The translations under genes were made by a program, and so were the position numbers. Positions 43,956 through 52,041 of a stretch of DNA of 64,000 nt are shown in pieces. The stretch's first letter is position 1, and each line of letters opens with the position of its first letter. The stretch is from JAMHWD01 sp035911135. GTDB lineage: Bacteria > Pseudomonadota > Alphaproteobacteria > Micavibrionales > Micavibrionaceae. The notes under the pieces were generated by a model. The model did no database searches. It saw nothing but the letters and a program-made list of their open reading frames with translations, and was not told the origin of the DNA. The stretch is taken from the NCBI GenBank assembly GCA_035911135.1, contig JAMHWD010000045.1, forward strand, positions 1 to 64,000, written 5' to 3'.

Positions 43956-44567
43956 CTAGTTGTGATCGCAGCAAAGTCCGGCGCGGACAACGCCGGCCTG
44001 ACCCTGCCAGTCGCGCGTATCTTGTGCGGGTTTCTCGGCAGCGTAGCGAGCGTAGAGATCTATGCCCATGCCGTCTTCCAGAATATCGACCTGAACGCCC
44101 TTGCGGCGGAGCAGATATTCGTTCTCCTCATTCACACCGCCCAGGCGATTGCCGATGACAAGGCGGTTAAAGCCTTGTGAGAAGGTCAGTGCCGTACACA
44201 CCGAACAGGGCGTGAGTGTTGTAAACATGCTGGCTTTGCTGAAATCAACGCGCGTGCCGCAATCATCCACCGCATCGGTCTCGCCGTGCCAGTAAACGCG
44301 GTTTTCCTGCACATGGCGGTTATGGCCCTTGCCCAGTATCATGCGTGTTTCATTGTCGATAATGACCCCGCCAATCGCGCATCCGCCCTCATCATATCCC
44401 TTTTGCGCCAGATACACGGCAATTCGCATGAAATCGGCATCTTCCAGCTTGGCGATAAATCCATCCTCAATCACATCTTTCAGATGCGCGGTGGGCAGCA
44501 AGGCAATGGTCTGGAGCGCAGTTTGCGTCACAGGATCGTGCTCGCGAAAGAGGGGGGCGTTCATCAT
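43956..44567 (-). CDS. Zinc-dependent deaminase, closest in pattern to yeast-type cytosine deaminase
   Basis: 203 residues. The deaminase signature is complete: WHGETDAVDDCG (zinc His and catalytic Glu) and TLTPCSVCTALTFSQGF (two zinc Cys). The surroundings GGCAIGGVIIDNETRMILGK and GHNRHVQ, and the later NEENEYLLRRKGVQVDILED, follow the order of fungal cytosine deaminase Fcy1 better than of guanine or tRNA-adenosine deaminases. The likely reaction is cytosine to uracil; other nucleobase substrates remain possible. An open frame continues 24 codons upstream; ATGATG at 44567 matches the length of relatives. It lies 81 bases downstream of a second deaminase. Confidence 0.7.
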   Translation of the reverse strand: MMNAPLFREHDPVTQTALQTIALLPTAHLKDVIEDGFIAKLEDADFMRIAVYLAQKGYDEGGCAIGGVIIDNETRMILGKGHNRHVQENRVYWHGETDAVDDCGTRVDFSKASMFTTLTPCSVCTALTFSQGFNRLVIGNRLGGVNEENEYLLRRKGVQVDILEDGMGIDLYARYAAEKPAQDTRDWQGQAGVVRAGLCCDHN

Positions 44568-44648
44568 GTCTTGGGATATCTCGCTGTCTGTAATGTATAA
44601 GTTATGACAACATTTAATGCTGCCACGCATAAAACGCAAATAAAAAAA

Positions 44649-45575
44649 TCATGCAAGATGGCGGTTGGAAAGAATGCCGGCTTCTTTCAATTGTGCAAAA
44701 GCCTGCTGCGCGGAAGGGTCGCGGGAAAGGCTTTCATCGCCAATCGCAATGGCATCAAATCCAGCCCCCACCAGATTGACCAGTTCGCGGGATGTGGGGA
44801 TGCGGCTGGAATAAAGGCTCATCGGTTCGATGGTTACGCCATGATAGCGCGCGGCCATAAGCAGGCGGTTGATGGGCTGCTGGAGGCTGGAATATTTTCC
44901 GGCCTCAAAAGGCAGGGTGTTATCACCCAGACCGCAGGTCATGCCGGCAAAGCTCAGCAGCATTTTATCGTCGTCCTTGATGGACGCGCAGGCAAAGGCT
45001 TGTTCGGCAAAACGCGCCTCCAACGCAGCGATGGTTGCCGGTTCGATGATTTGAGCCGGATTACAGGCCAAGGCGCTGGGGAAGGCGGGCAGTATATGGT
45101 GGATTTTTCGGTCCTTGCGCCAGATTTCTACAACCTCAATCCCGGCCGCTTTGAAAACCGGCAGGGACAGGGCTTCGAATTCGCCGCGTCTTCGCTGTGC
45201 GAAATCCTTCTCATAGCCTTTATGGTCGATATAAACTGCGGCAATTCCGGCTTCGGCGATATTCTTGGCGCAGTTGGGGCAGGGTGGATCGGTGAGGTAG
45301 ATTGTGGCGCCCATGGTGCAGGGGCTGGCAAAAATACAGGCAACTTCCGCGTGGATTGTGCCGCTGGAATTGCCGATGGCGGTTTCATAGCCAAAATGCC
45401 TGGCGATGGCTTGTGGCCAGCCATTGGGCCGGGCCAGCGCGAAGGGGGCGCCGCCATTATCCAATCCCGCGATGGAGGCCGCCACTTTACTCGTAGGATG
45501 CGGGCTTTGCGGGATAATATCCACCGCCATCTGCATCATGGCGAAATGGTCGGAATTTTGAGGATTTAAGGGCAT
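44649..45575 (-). CDS. dCMP/cytidine deaminase-like protein with a degenerate second deaminase half
   Basis: 308 residues. Residues about 10-125 are a deaminase domain: HPTSKVAASIAG, the zinc/catalytic GTIHAEVACIFASP and DPPCPNCAKNIAEAGIAAVYID. The C-terminal 110 residues seem to repeat the fold: INRLLMAARYHGVTIEPMSL lines up with the HAE helix and RIPTSRELVNLVGAGFDAIA with the PCxxC helix, but all zinc ligands are lost. The protein therefore looks like an internal duplication with one active and one structural half. The substrate is unknown. It is divergent from AMP nucleosidase across 176 bases. Confidence 0.65.
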   Translation of the reverse strand: MPLNPQNSDHFAMMQMAVDIIPQSPHPTSKVAASIAGLDNGGAPFALARPNGWPQAIARHFGYETAIGNSSGTIHAEVACIFASPCTMGATIYLTDPPCPNCAKNIAEAGIAAVYIDHKGYEKDFAQRRRGEFEALSLPVFKAAGIEVVEIWRKDRKIHHILPAFPSALACNPAQIIEPATIAALEARFAEQAFACASIKDDDKMLLSFAGMTCGLGDNTLPFEAGKYSSLQQPINRLLMAARYHGVTIEPMSLYSSRIPTSRELVNLVGAGFDAIAIGDESLSRDPSAQQAFAQLKEAGILSNRHLA

Positions 45576-45751
45576 GAAAATCTTGAGGAAAAACAGTGTT
45601 CCTTATCAGTAAGCGTGAAGTGAGGCGGAAAGTAAAGCCCCTCAAGGTAAGGGATATAGGCAGCGCATCAGATATTTCTAAAATAAAGCTTGCATTTATG
45701 AATAATAAATCGCTAGGAATGTCATACGGTTTGTAAAAAAGGATATAAAAA

Positions 45752-47272
45752 ATGTCCAAGCAGTCACGCAATTTCCATGAAGCGGCCAAGGCCGTTGACT
45801 ATGCAACCACGCTGTATCGTCAGCAGGTTGAAAAGATCGAGACCGGTTTTCGGCAATATGTGGAAGCAGATCACCCCCCGGCAGAGCGCGTGCGCGGCCA
45901 TTATCCCAAAATTGAAGTCAAGGCCACCAATACAAGGCCGCCGCCAACGACCAAGGCGTTCGGGTTTTTATCGCATGAGGGCAGCGCCGTTTACGAGGCC
46001 ACCTTCACCGCCCCCAATGAAATGACAGATTATTTCACCAGCCAGCTGGATATGATTCTCAAGGCCCATGGCGATGCCATTGAGATCAAGGTGGGCCTGA
46101 GCGATGTACCCATTCCATTGGCTTATACACAAGGCTATGCCAAACTGCCGCAGGACAAGAAGATCACCGCCGAAAAAGAAGAAGATATCGGTTATTACTT
46201 TGATCGTCCGGACCCACGCGAAATTCCCGTTCCGGCTGTGAAAGACAAGAATGCCGATAATCAGCGCTTCCCCCTGACATGGTATTCCGCGCCGCGCATC
46301 GATAAAAGTTTGCAGCGCATTTCCTATTACACAGGCACAGACCCGCGGTTTTTTCAGGATTTTATCCTGTTCACAAATTATCCCACCTATATGGATCTAT
46401 TCGCCGAACATGCGGGCAAGCTTTTTGACGAGGCCGCGCAGGGCAAGAATGCGGATGCGGCCGTTGCCTTCGTATCGCCGGGCAATCAGGTGGAATTCAA
46501 TCCCAATATGCTCCGCGCCGATGTTGGCTTTACTGGTTATAAGACCACCAAGCTGCCGCGCGAGCCGCAAATGCCGGCCTATCATATCGTCCGGCCTGAC
46601 GGGCGCGGCGTTTCCATCGTCAATATTGGCGTCGGGCCGTCGAATGCCGCCAATATTACGGATCATCTGGCGGTGCTGCGGCCTGAGGCCTGGATGATGG
46701 TCGGGCATTGCGCGGGGCTGGAATCCACGCAGCGTCTTGGCCATTTTGTCGTGCCCAATGGCTATGTTCTTGAGGATGGGCTGATGGAGAAGAAAATTGC
46801 CCCCGGTTATGATGTGACCGATGTCGCTGAAATTCAAAAAGCGTTGATGGATTCCATCAAGGATGTCTCCGGCAGCGCGCCTGAATCCTATAAATCCATG
46901 GCGCGGACCGGCGTTGTCGTCACCACGGCGAACCGGAACTGGGAAGACCCCGAAACCGAAGCCGAGCGCACAGCCCTGCGTGACCGTTTCGCGCGCAGCA
47001 ACGCCATCGGTCTTGATATGGAATCGGGCACGATTGCCGCCAATGGTTTCTGGCACCGCGTGCCCCATGGCGCTATTCTTTGTGTTTCTGACCGTCCGTT
47101 ACACGGCGAGATCAAGATGAGCGGCGGCGCGCTGGACGGGTTCTACCGCCAGCGGGTGAAGGATCATTTCCAGATTGCCATGGCAGCAGTCGAAAAACTG
47201 CGCCAGCTGCCGGAAGAAATCCTGCATACAAGGAAATTGCGTTCTACGGGCGCTTTTGTGCCTTTCCAATAA
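45752..47272 (+). CDS. amn: AMP nucleosidase
   Basis: 506 residues. It splits AMP into adenine and ribose 5-phosphate, linking purine salvage to adenylate balance. The N-terminal AMN-specific domain (KIETGFRQYVEADHPPAERV, GHYPKIEVK) and the C-terminal nucleoside phosphorylase-like domain (VNIGVGPSNAANITDHLAVL, WMMVGHCAGLESTQRLG, GLDMESGTIAANGF, LCVSDRPLHGEIKM) are both complete. AAGGA lies 9 bases before the ATG. Its neighbours on one side are two deaminases, on the other lpd. Confidence 0.93.
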   Translation: MSKQSRNFHEAAKAVDYATTLYRQQVEKIETGFRQYVEADHPPAERVRGHYPKIEVKATNTRPPPTTKAFGFLSHEGSAVYEATFTAPNEMTDYFTSQLDMILKAHGDAIEIKVGLSDVPIPLAYTQGYAKLPQDKKITAEKEEDIGYYFDRPDPREIPVPAVKDKNADNQRFPLTWYSAPRIDKSLQRISYYTGTDPRFFQDFILFTNYPTYMDLFAEHAGKLFDEAAQGKNADAAVAFVSPGNQVEFNPNMLRADVGFTGYKTTKLPREPQMPAYHIVRPDGRGVSIVNIGVGPSNAANITDHLAVLRPEAWMMVGHCAGLESTQRLGHFVVPNGYVLEDGLMEKKIAPGYDVTDVAEIQKALMDSIKDVSGSAPESYKSMARTGVVVTTANRNWEDPETEAERTALRDRFARSNAIGLDMESGTIAANGFWHRVPHGAILCVSDRPLHGEIKMSGGALDGFYRQRVKDHFQIAMAAVEKLRQLPEEILHTRKLRSTGAFVPFQ

Positions 47273-47368
47273 TCCTTCGAAAATCTGCCCTTCCCTTTCT
47301 TTACAAATCCGGGCGAAGGAGTATAACCATGGCACGGCATAACCCAACTTTTCTAAAGGCAAAAAATC

Positions 47369-48760
47369 ATGGCTGAAAAATTCGATGTAATCGTCATTGG
47401 CGCTGGCCCCGGCGGATATGTATGCGCGATACGCTGCGCGCAATTGGGCCTCAAAACGGCCTGCGTCGAAAAGCGCCCCACACTCGGCGGCACATGCCTG
47501 AATGTCGGCTGCATCCCGTCCAAGGCCTTATTGCACGCCTCGGAAGTCTTTGAAGAGGCCGAGCATCACATGGCGGATTTCGGCGTGAAGGTCTCTGGCG
47601 TGAAGCTGGACCTCAAGGCCATGATGAAGCACAAGGACGGCGTGGTTGATTCCAACGTCAAGGGAATCGATTTCCTGTTCAAGAAAAACAAGATCACACG
47701 TTTGACCGGTGCGGGCGAAATCATCGAAGCTGGCAAGGTGAAAGTCGGTAATGATGTTTACGAGGCCGATAATATAATTATTGCAACGGGTTCTGACGTG
47801 ATCTCGCTGCCGGGGATTAACATTGATGAAAAACAGATCGTCAGCTCCACAGGCGCGCTGGAATTGGGAAGTGTTCCCAAGGACATGATCGTGATCGGCG
47901 GCGGCGTGATCGGCCTTGAGCTTGGCACGGTCTGGCGTCGTCTGGGCGCGAAGGTCACAGTTGTCGAGTATCTCGATAACATTCTGCCCGGCATGGATGA
48001 GGAAATCCGCAAGGAAGCGCTGAAGTTGTTGAAAAAACAAGGCCTTGAATTCAAACTCTCATCCAAGGTGACAGGCGCAAAAACATCCTCCAAGGGCGTT
48101 GAATTATCCGTTGAGCCTGCCGCTGGCGGCGCGGCGGAGACCTTAAAGGCCGAGATCGTCCTGATGGCGATTGGCCGCAAGCCCTATATCGAAGGCCTGG
48201 GCCTTGAGAAAGTCGGCGTGGCGCTGGATGAGCGCGGCCGCATTAAAACCGATGATACGTTCGAGACTTCCGTTGAGGGCATTTTCGCGATTGGTGATGT
48301 GATCGCGGGTCCGATGCTCGCGCATAAGGCTGAGGATGAAGGTGTGATCCTGGCCGAGATGCTGGCTGGCCAGTCAGGTCATATTGATTACAACATGATC
48401 CCCGGCGTGGTCTATACATGGCCCGAGATTGCCAATGTCGGCAAGACTGAGGAGCAGCTGAAGAAGGAAGGCGTGGAATATCGCTCCGGCAAATTCCCCT
48501 TCATGGCTAATGGCCGTGCGCGCGCGATGAATGCTATTGATGGCTTTGTGAAGATTTTGGCAGATGCCAAGACGGACCGCGTTCTGGGCGCGCATATTAT
48601 CGGCCCCGGTGCCGGTGATCTTATTCAAGAGGTGGTCAGCGTCATGGAATTTGGCGGCACGTCTGAGGATATTGCCCGGACTTGCCACGCGCACCCGACT
48701 TTGACAGAAGTTGTCAAGGAAGCCGCTTTAGCTGTTGACAAACGCGCTCTGCATAATTAA
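47369..48760 (+). CDS. lpd: Dihydrolipoamide dehydrogenase (E3)
   Basis: 463 residues. It re-oxidises the lipoyl group of E2 and reduces NAD+. FAD-binding DVIVIGAGPGGYVCAIRCAQ, redox-active disulphide GGTCLNVGCIPSKALLHASE, NAD-binding IGGGVIGLELGTVWRRLGA, second FAD motif FAIGDVIAGPMLAHKAEDEG and the C-terminal HAHPTLTEVVKEAAL (catalytic His) are all present. It completes the set sucA-odhB-lpd, though 5 kb from odhB. Confidence 0.95.
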   Translation: MAEKFDVIVIGAGPGGYVCAIRCAQLGLKTACVEKRPTLGGTCLNVGCIPSKALLHASEVFEEAEHHMADFGVKVSGVKLDLKAMMKHKDGVVDSNVKGIDFLFKKNKITRLTGAGEIIEAGKVKVGNDVYEADNIIIATGSDVISLPGINIDEKQIVSSTGALELGSVPKDMIVIGGGVIGLELGTVWRRLGAKVTVVEYLDNILPGMDEEIRKEALKLLKKQGLEFKLSSKVTGAKTSSKGVELSVEPAAGGAAETLKAEIVLMAIGRKPYIEGLGLEKVGVALDERGRIKTDDTFETSVEGIFAIGDVIAGPMLAHKAEDEGVILAEMLAGQSGHIDYNMIPGVVYTWPEIANVGKTEEQLKKEGVEYRSGKFPFMANGRARAMNAIDGFVKILADAKTDRVLGAHIIGPGAGDLIQEVVSVMEFGGTSEDIARTCHAHPTLTEVVKEAALAVDKRALHN

Positions 48761-48796
48761 ACACATTTTTGTGTAAAATTATTAAGGTGCGTAATC

Positions 48797-49069
48797 ATGG
48801 TTGTTAAAATTGTTGGCGGTCCGGATGGTGATGTCAGATTGCCGTATGACGGAAGAACAAAACCGCAAGCCGCTTCAGAGGAATCTCGCCGTGAATTCAA
48901 TGCGGTAGTCGATTTATCTCAGAGCGCATTTAAAGTTGAAATCGAGCCTGAAAAAACTCATCCTCCGCGTTTTCAACAACAGCAACAGCGTCCCTATGGC
49001 AACCGCACGCCGGAAGAAATAGCGATCATGCTGGAGCAGCAGCGTATGAGCGGCGGCAACGATTTGTAA
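48797..49069 (+). CDS. Small uncharacterised protein, 90 residues
   Basis: Starts MVVKIVGGPDGDVRLPYDGR with AAGGTG 8 bases before the ATG. Gln-rich middle (RFQQQQQRPYG) and a short helix TPEEIAIMLEQQRM at the end. Soluble, probably largely disordered. No family recognised. Confidence 0.5.
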   Translation: MVVKIVGGPDGDVRLPYDGRTKPQAASEESRREFNAVVDLSQSAFKVEIEPEKTHPPRFQQQQQRPYGNRTPEEIAIMLEQQRMSGGNDL

Positions 49070-49168
49070 TTAATTTTCGTAATCGTTTATTTGTTGCGCC
49101 GCAAATTGACAGCAGCCTGGCCCCTTAATTATGTTCAATGCAATATTGAAACATTTGAGGAAAAAATC

Positions 49169-49360
49169 ATGGCGATACAAGCAGCAAGCATTAGAGAACT
49201 TGGCGATCAATCGGAAGCGAAGGCAAGCTCGCCAGCGGTAGAGCGCTTTCGTCAGCTGGCATCACAATTGCCGGAATGCGGCGAGAATTACGGCTACACG
49301 CCCGAAGAAATGGATGAATTGGCCGCGCAAGCGCCTTCTAGCGATCATCAGCCGGGTTAA
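49169..49360 (+). CDS. Small uncharacterised protein, 63 residues
   Basis: Starts MAIQAASIRELGDQSEAKAS at 49169, chosen because TTGAGGA lies about 9 bases upstream; the open frame extends 26 codons further without a site. C-terminal YTPEEMDELAAQAP resembles the TPEEIAIMLEQQ end of the preceding small protein, so the two may be distant relatives. It overlaps the converging sugar transferase by 4 bases. Confidence 0.45.
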   Translation: MAIQAASIRELGDQSEAKASSPAVERFRQLASQLPECGENYGYTPEEMDELAAQAPSSDHQPG

Positions 49361-50079
49361 GAAGGTTCTGCGGGCTCCGGCGCGGTGATTTGATCTTTTC
49401 GGGCGGTTTGTCCGGGATGGAACACCAGCGATAACGGCGTTTTTACAATAATCACGGCGTCTTGCCAGATACTGGGCAGGACGCCTTTTTTACGGGTTTG
49501 CACATAATCGTAATCGCGGCGGACGCAAGCCTCGAAAGTCTCAATGGAATTATCTTCATAATGGCCGCGCAGCGGGGAAATCTGTACCGCGCCTGTGATG
49601 CCGGGCTTGACGCTTTTGATGTCCTCGATCATGGCCCGAAGATTTTCAAACCGGGCCATCTGGGCTGTAATCTTGTATGTGTCGATGTTTCCTGTCATTT
49701 GCAGATTCAGGCATGTCTGAAAATGCCGATCTAAAATATCATCCAGCCTGTGATCGAGGGGGCGCGGGCCGACCAGATCCATATCGCCTTTCATGACATT
49801 CAGCATTTGAGCAAATTCATCGGCGCTGCCCTTGCGGATAAGGCGGCCGATTTTGGTGACGCGCTGTTCATCGGGCTGATTGCCATCGCGCATGGATTTG
49901 AATTTCAGGGCTTTGAATGGTTTCCCCTCCAGCCCGTATCGTTCACCGCTGAAAAATGTGCTGATTCCGTTGATGCGATTGGCCAGTGGCACCACGGCCG
50001 AGAGCAGGATAAATGGCGCGCCGAGCAGGGCGGCGGCCAGCGCCCGTTGGGTGATACGTCTGATAGGGGAATTCAGCAT
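49357..50079 (-). CDS. Undecaprenyl-phosphate sugar transferase family protein
   Basis: 240 residues. An N-terminal hydrophobic hairpin (AALLGAPFILLSAVVPLAN) is followed by the catalytic domain of the bacterial sugar-transferase family: KALKFKSMRDG, RVTKIGRLIRKGSADEFAQM (normally KxGRxLRxxSxDExPQ), MKGDMDLVGPRPL and VKPGITGAVQISPLRG. Such enzymes load the first sugar phosphate onto the lipid carrier for polysaccharide or capsule synthesis. The usual FFRQERVG start of the domain is altered (FSGERYGLEGKPF). No other polysaccharide gene is nearby. Confidence 0.8.
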   Translation of the reverse strand: MLNSPIRRITQRALAAALLGAPFILLSAVVPLANRINGISTFFSGERYGLEGKPFKALKFKSMRDGNQPDEQRVTKIGRLIRKGSADEFAQMLNVMKGDMDLVGPRPLDHRLDDILDRHFQTCLNLQMTGNIDTYKITAQMARFENLRAMIEDIKSVKPGITGAVQISPLRGHYEDNSIETFEACVRRDYDYVQTRKKGVLPSIWQDAVIIVKTPLSLVFHPGQTARKDQITAPEPAEPS

Positions 50080-50174
50080 GGCCGAAAGACTATCAAATTA
50101 TTTACATAATTTCAATAATTTTCTTTCGTTAACCGCTGGCACAAAAGTATAGGCTGCGAAAACGGACGAGGTTT

Positions 50175-50471
50175 TTAATCCGGATCCCGTGAGGCTTGCG
50201 GCAGGAACATGGCCATCATGGGATTGGCCTTGATCATCTGGCGGCGAGTCTCTTCAGCCATCTGCTTGGCGGCAACATTCATGAATTGCTGGAAAATGCT
50301 CATCATGGCTTCTTGTGTTTCCGGGCCGCTCTGGGCAAGGGCTTTTACACCTTCGGTTGAAATAGCGCTCATGGCCTGCATACAGGCTGCGGCGACATCA
50401 GGATCGCTCACGGCCTTGAAAAACGCTGTGTAATCACTGGGTTCCGGTGTGATTTCGATGGTAATTTTCAT
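50175..50471 (-). CDS. Small helical uncharacterised protein, 98 residues
   Basis: MKITIEITPEPSDYTAFFKA then two Met/Ala-rich helices (AAACMQAMSAISTEGVKALA, MSIFQQFMNVAAKQMAEETR). The start resembles the DUF6489 group of small alphaproteobacterial proteins, but I am not sure of this. CAGGGA ribosome site. Between xerC and the sugar transferase, same strand as both. Confidence 0.5.
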   Translation of the reverse strand: MKITIEITPEPSDYTAFFKAVSDPDVAAACMQAMSAISTEGVKALAQSGPETQEAMMSIFQQFMNVAAKQMAEETRRQMIKANPMMAMFLPQASRDPD

Positions 50472-50563
50472 GTGCTATATCCCTGTTTTATTACTTTTCT
50501 TATGAATAAGCGGGAGTTTAGGTCATAAATTGCGGCGCTGCAACAAAAAGTGCGCCCGGAAAA

Positions 50564-51505
50564 TTATCCGCCCTGCCGTGGATGCGCGGCGCGGTGGATT
50601 TTCAGCAGCTCCTCGGCGTTCACTTCCGTGTAGCGCTGGGTGGTTGTCACCGAGGCATGGCCCAGCAGTTCCTGAATCTCTCGTAAATTGGCCCCGTTCT
50701 GCAGAAGATGCGTGGCGAAAGAGTGGCGCAAGGCATGAGGCGTGGCGGTTTCAGGCAGGTTCAGCAGGCGGCGCAAATCGCGCATCGCCTTTTGCGCCAC
50801 GCCCTGATGCAGCCGCTTGCCCCGCGCACCCAGAAAAATAGGGTCAAGGCTCTGGCCTTCGCGTTCTGCGGCATGTTCGCGCAGGGTCTTTTCCACGCCG
50901 GGCAGGACGGGAACAAGCCGTTCCTTATTCCCCTTGCCGCGCACACGGATAAAACCATCACGGGGCAGGTCGGCGATATTCAGGCTCAAGGCCTCATCAA
51001 TCCGCAATCCGCAGCCATACAGCAAGGTAAACAAGGCCTTGTCGCGCAATCCGATTTCAGTATTGCGTGCAATCTCCGGCGCGGAGTCGATCAGCGCTCT
51101 CATCTGGCTCTCGGCCAGCGGCCTTGGCAGCTTATGCGGCTTTTTGGGGCTGCGGACCGTATTGATGGCGGCGTTGTGCATGATGCCTTGCCGGTCGAGA
51201 TAGCCCAGAAAGTTTTTGACGCCTGATAATGACCGCGCGCGGGAGGCATTTGATGCCCCGTCCATGGATTTCCGCGACATCCACGCCCGAAAATCCCTTA
51301 TCCCCGCTTCGGACAGGTCATCAAGGCTTGGCGGCTTGCCCTTGTGCCGGGTGAGGAACGTCACGAATTGCGAGACATCCCCGCCATAAGCCCGCAGCGA
51401 GTGCCGGGAGAGGTTCTTCTCATAGCGCAGATAATCCTCCCATTGCCGCAGGGCTTGCTGCAGGTCCGGGGCGCACAGGCTAAGGGTTTCGTTTTTGATT
51501 GTCAT
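50564..51505 (-). CDS. xerC: Tyrosine recombinase XerC (chromosome dimer resolution)
   Basis: 313 residues. SAM-like N-terminal domain (YLRYEKNLSRHSLRAYGGDV) and catalytic domain with all residues: Arg in YGCGLRIDEALSL, Lys in VRGKGNKERLVPVLP, HxxR in HALRHSFATHLLQNGANL, His in LLGHASVTTTQRY and the nucleophile Tyr in that last motif. It cuts and rejoins dif sites together with XerD. Called XerC rather than XerD from overall pattern; this is less certain. The start Met follows 15 open codons that are not conserved. Confidence 0.88.
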   Translation of the reverse strand: MTIKNETLSLCAPDLQQALRQWEDYLRYEKNLSRHSLRAYGGDVSQFVTFLTRHKGKPPSLDDLSEAGIRDFRAWMSRKSMDGASNASRARSLSGVKNFLGYLDRQGIMHNAAINTVRSPKKPHKLPRPLAESQMRALIDSAPEIARNTEIGLRDKALFTLLYGCGLRIDEALSLNIADLPRDGFIRVRGKGNKERLVPVLPGVEKTLREHAAEREGQSLDPIFLGARGKRLHQGVAQKAMRDLRRLLNLPETATPHALRHSFATHLLQNGANLREIQELLGHASVTTTQRYTEVNAEELLKIHRAAHPRQGG

Positions 51506-51536
51506 GGCGGCGGGTTTTGTTCTACGAATTCTAAGT

Positions 51537-51959
51537 ATGACACAAATCATGAGGCAAAACCGCGTTTTTGTTTATGGCACGCTGATGCGCGGCCATCGCA
51601 ACTATTTCATGATGGAGGGCGCGGAATTTATCGGTCTTGGCCGCACGCGCGAGGCCGCCTTTGTTATGCGCCAGAACCCCTCCAAATCATCACCTGGCAA
51701 CTTCACCCCCGGCGTGAGGGATGAGGGCAGCGCCCATATCGCGGGCGAGATATTTCTGGTCAGCGATGATCATCTGGCCGCATTGGATGAATTCGAGGAT
51801 GTCGGCGTGGAATACACACGCAAATCCATCATTCTGGAAGATGGGACTGAGGCCGGAATTTATCTGGTGATCGCGGAAAAACCCTCATGCGCGCCGGGCG
51901 ATCCGGAGTTTGTAGAGCATGATGTCGGCCAGAATACCTATCACTGGCGCGCGGCCTGA
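51537..51959 (+). CDS. Gamma-glutamylcyclotransferase-like (AIG2/GGCT fold) protein
   Basis: 140 residues. RVFVYGTLMRGHRNYFMMEG is the family signature (YGTLxxG), followed by GEIFLVSDDHLAALDEFEDV with the expected catalytic Glu (LDEFE) and YTRKSIILEDG. Enzymes of the fold cleave gamma-glutamyl dipeptides or amines to 5-oxoproline. Divergent from xerC, overlapping regulatory space; the chosen ATG has no strong ribosome site. Confidence 0.8.
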   Translation: MTQIMRQNRVFVYGTLMRGHRNYFMMEGAEFIGLGRTREAAFVMRQNPSKSSPGNFTPGVRDEGSAHIAGEIFLVSDDHLAALDEFEDVGVEYTRKSIILEDGTEAGIYLVIAEKPSCAPGDPEFVEHDVGQNTYHWRAA

Positions 51960-52041
51960 TTCTTAAGAAATTGACCCGCAAGGCAAATTTTGCAATAAAT
52001 CCAGCTATACAAAAAAATAAATTTATCAGGGAGTTATGCTC

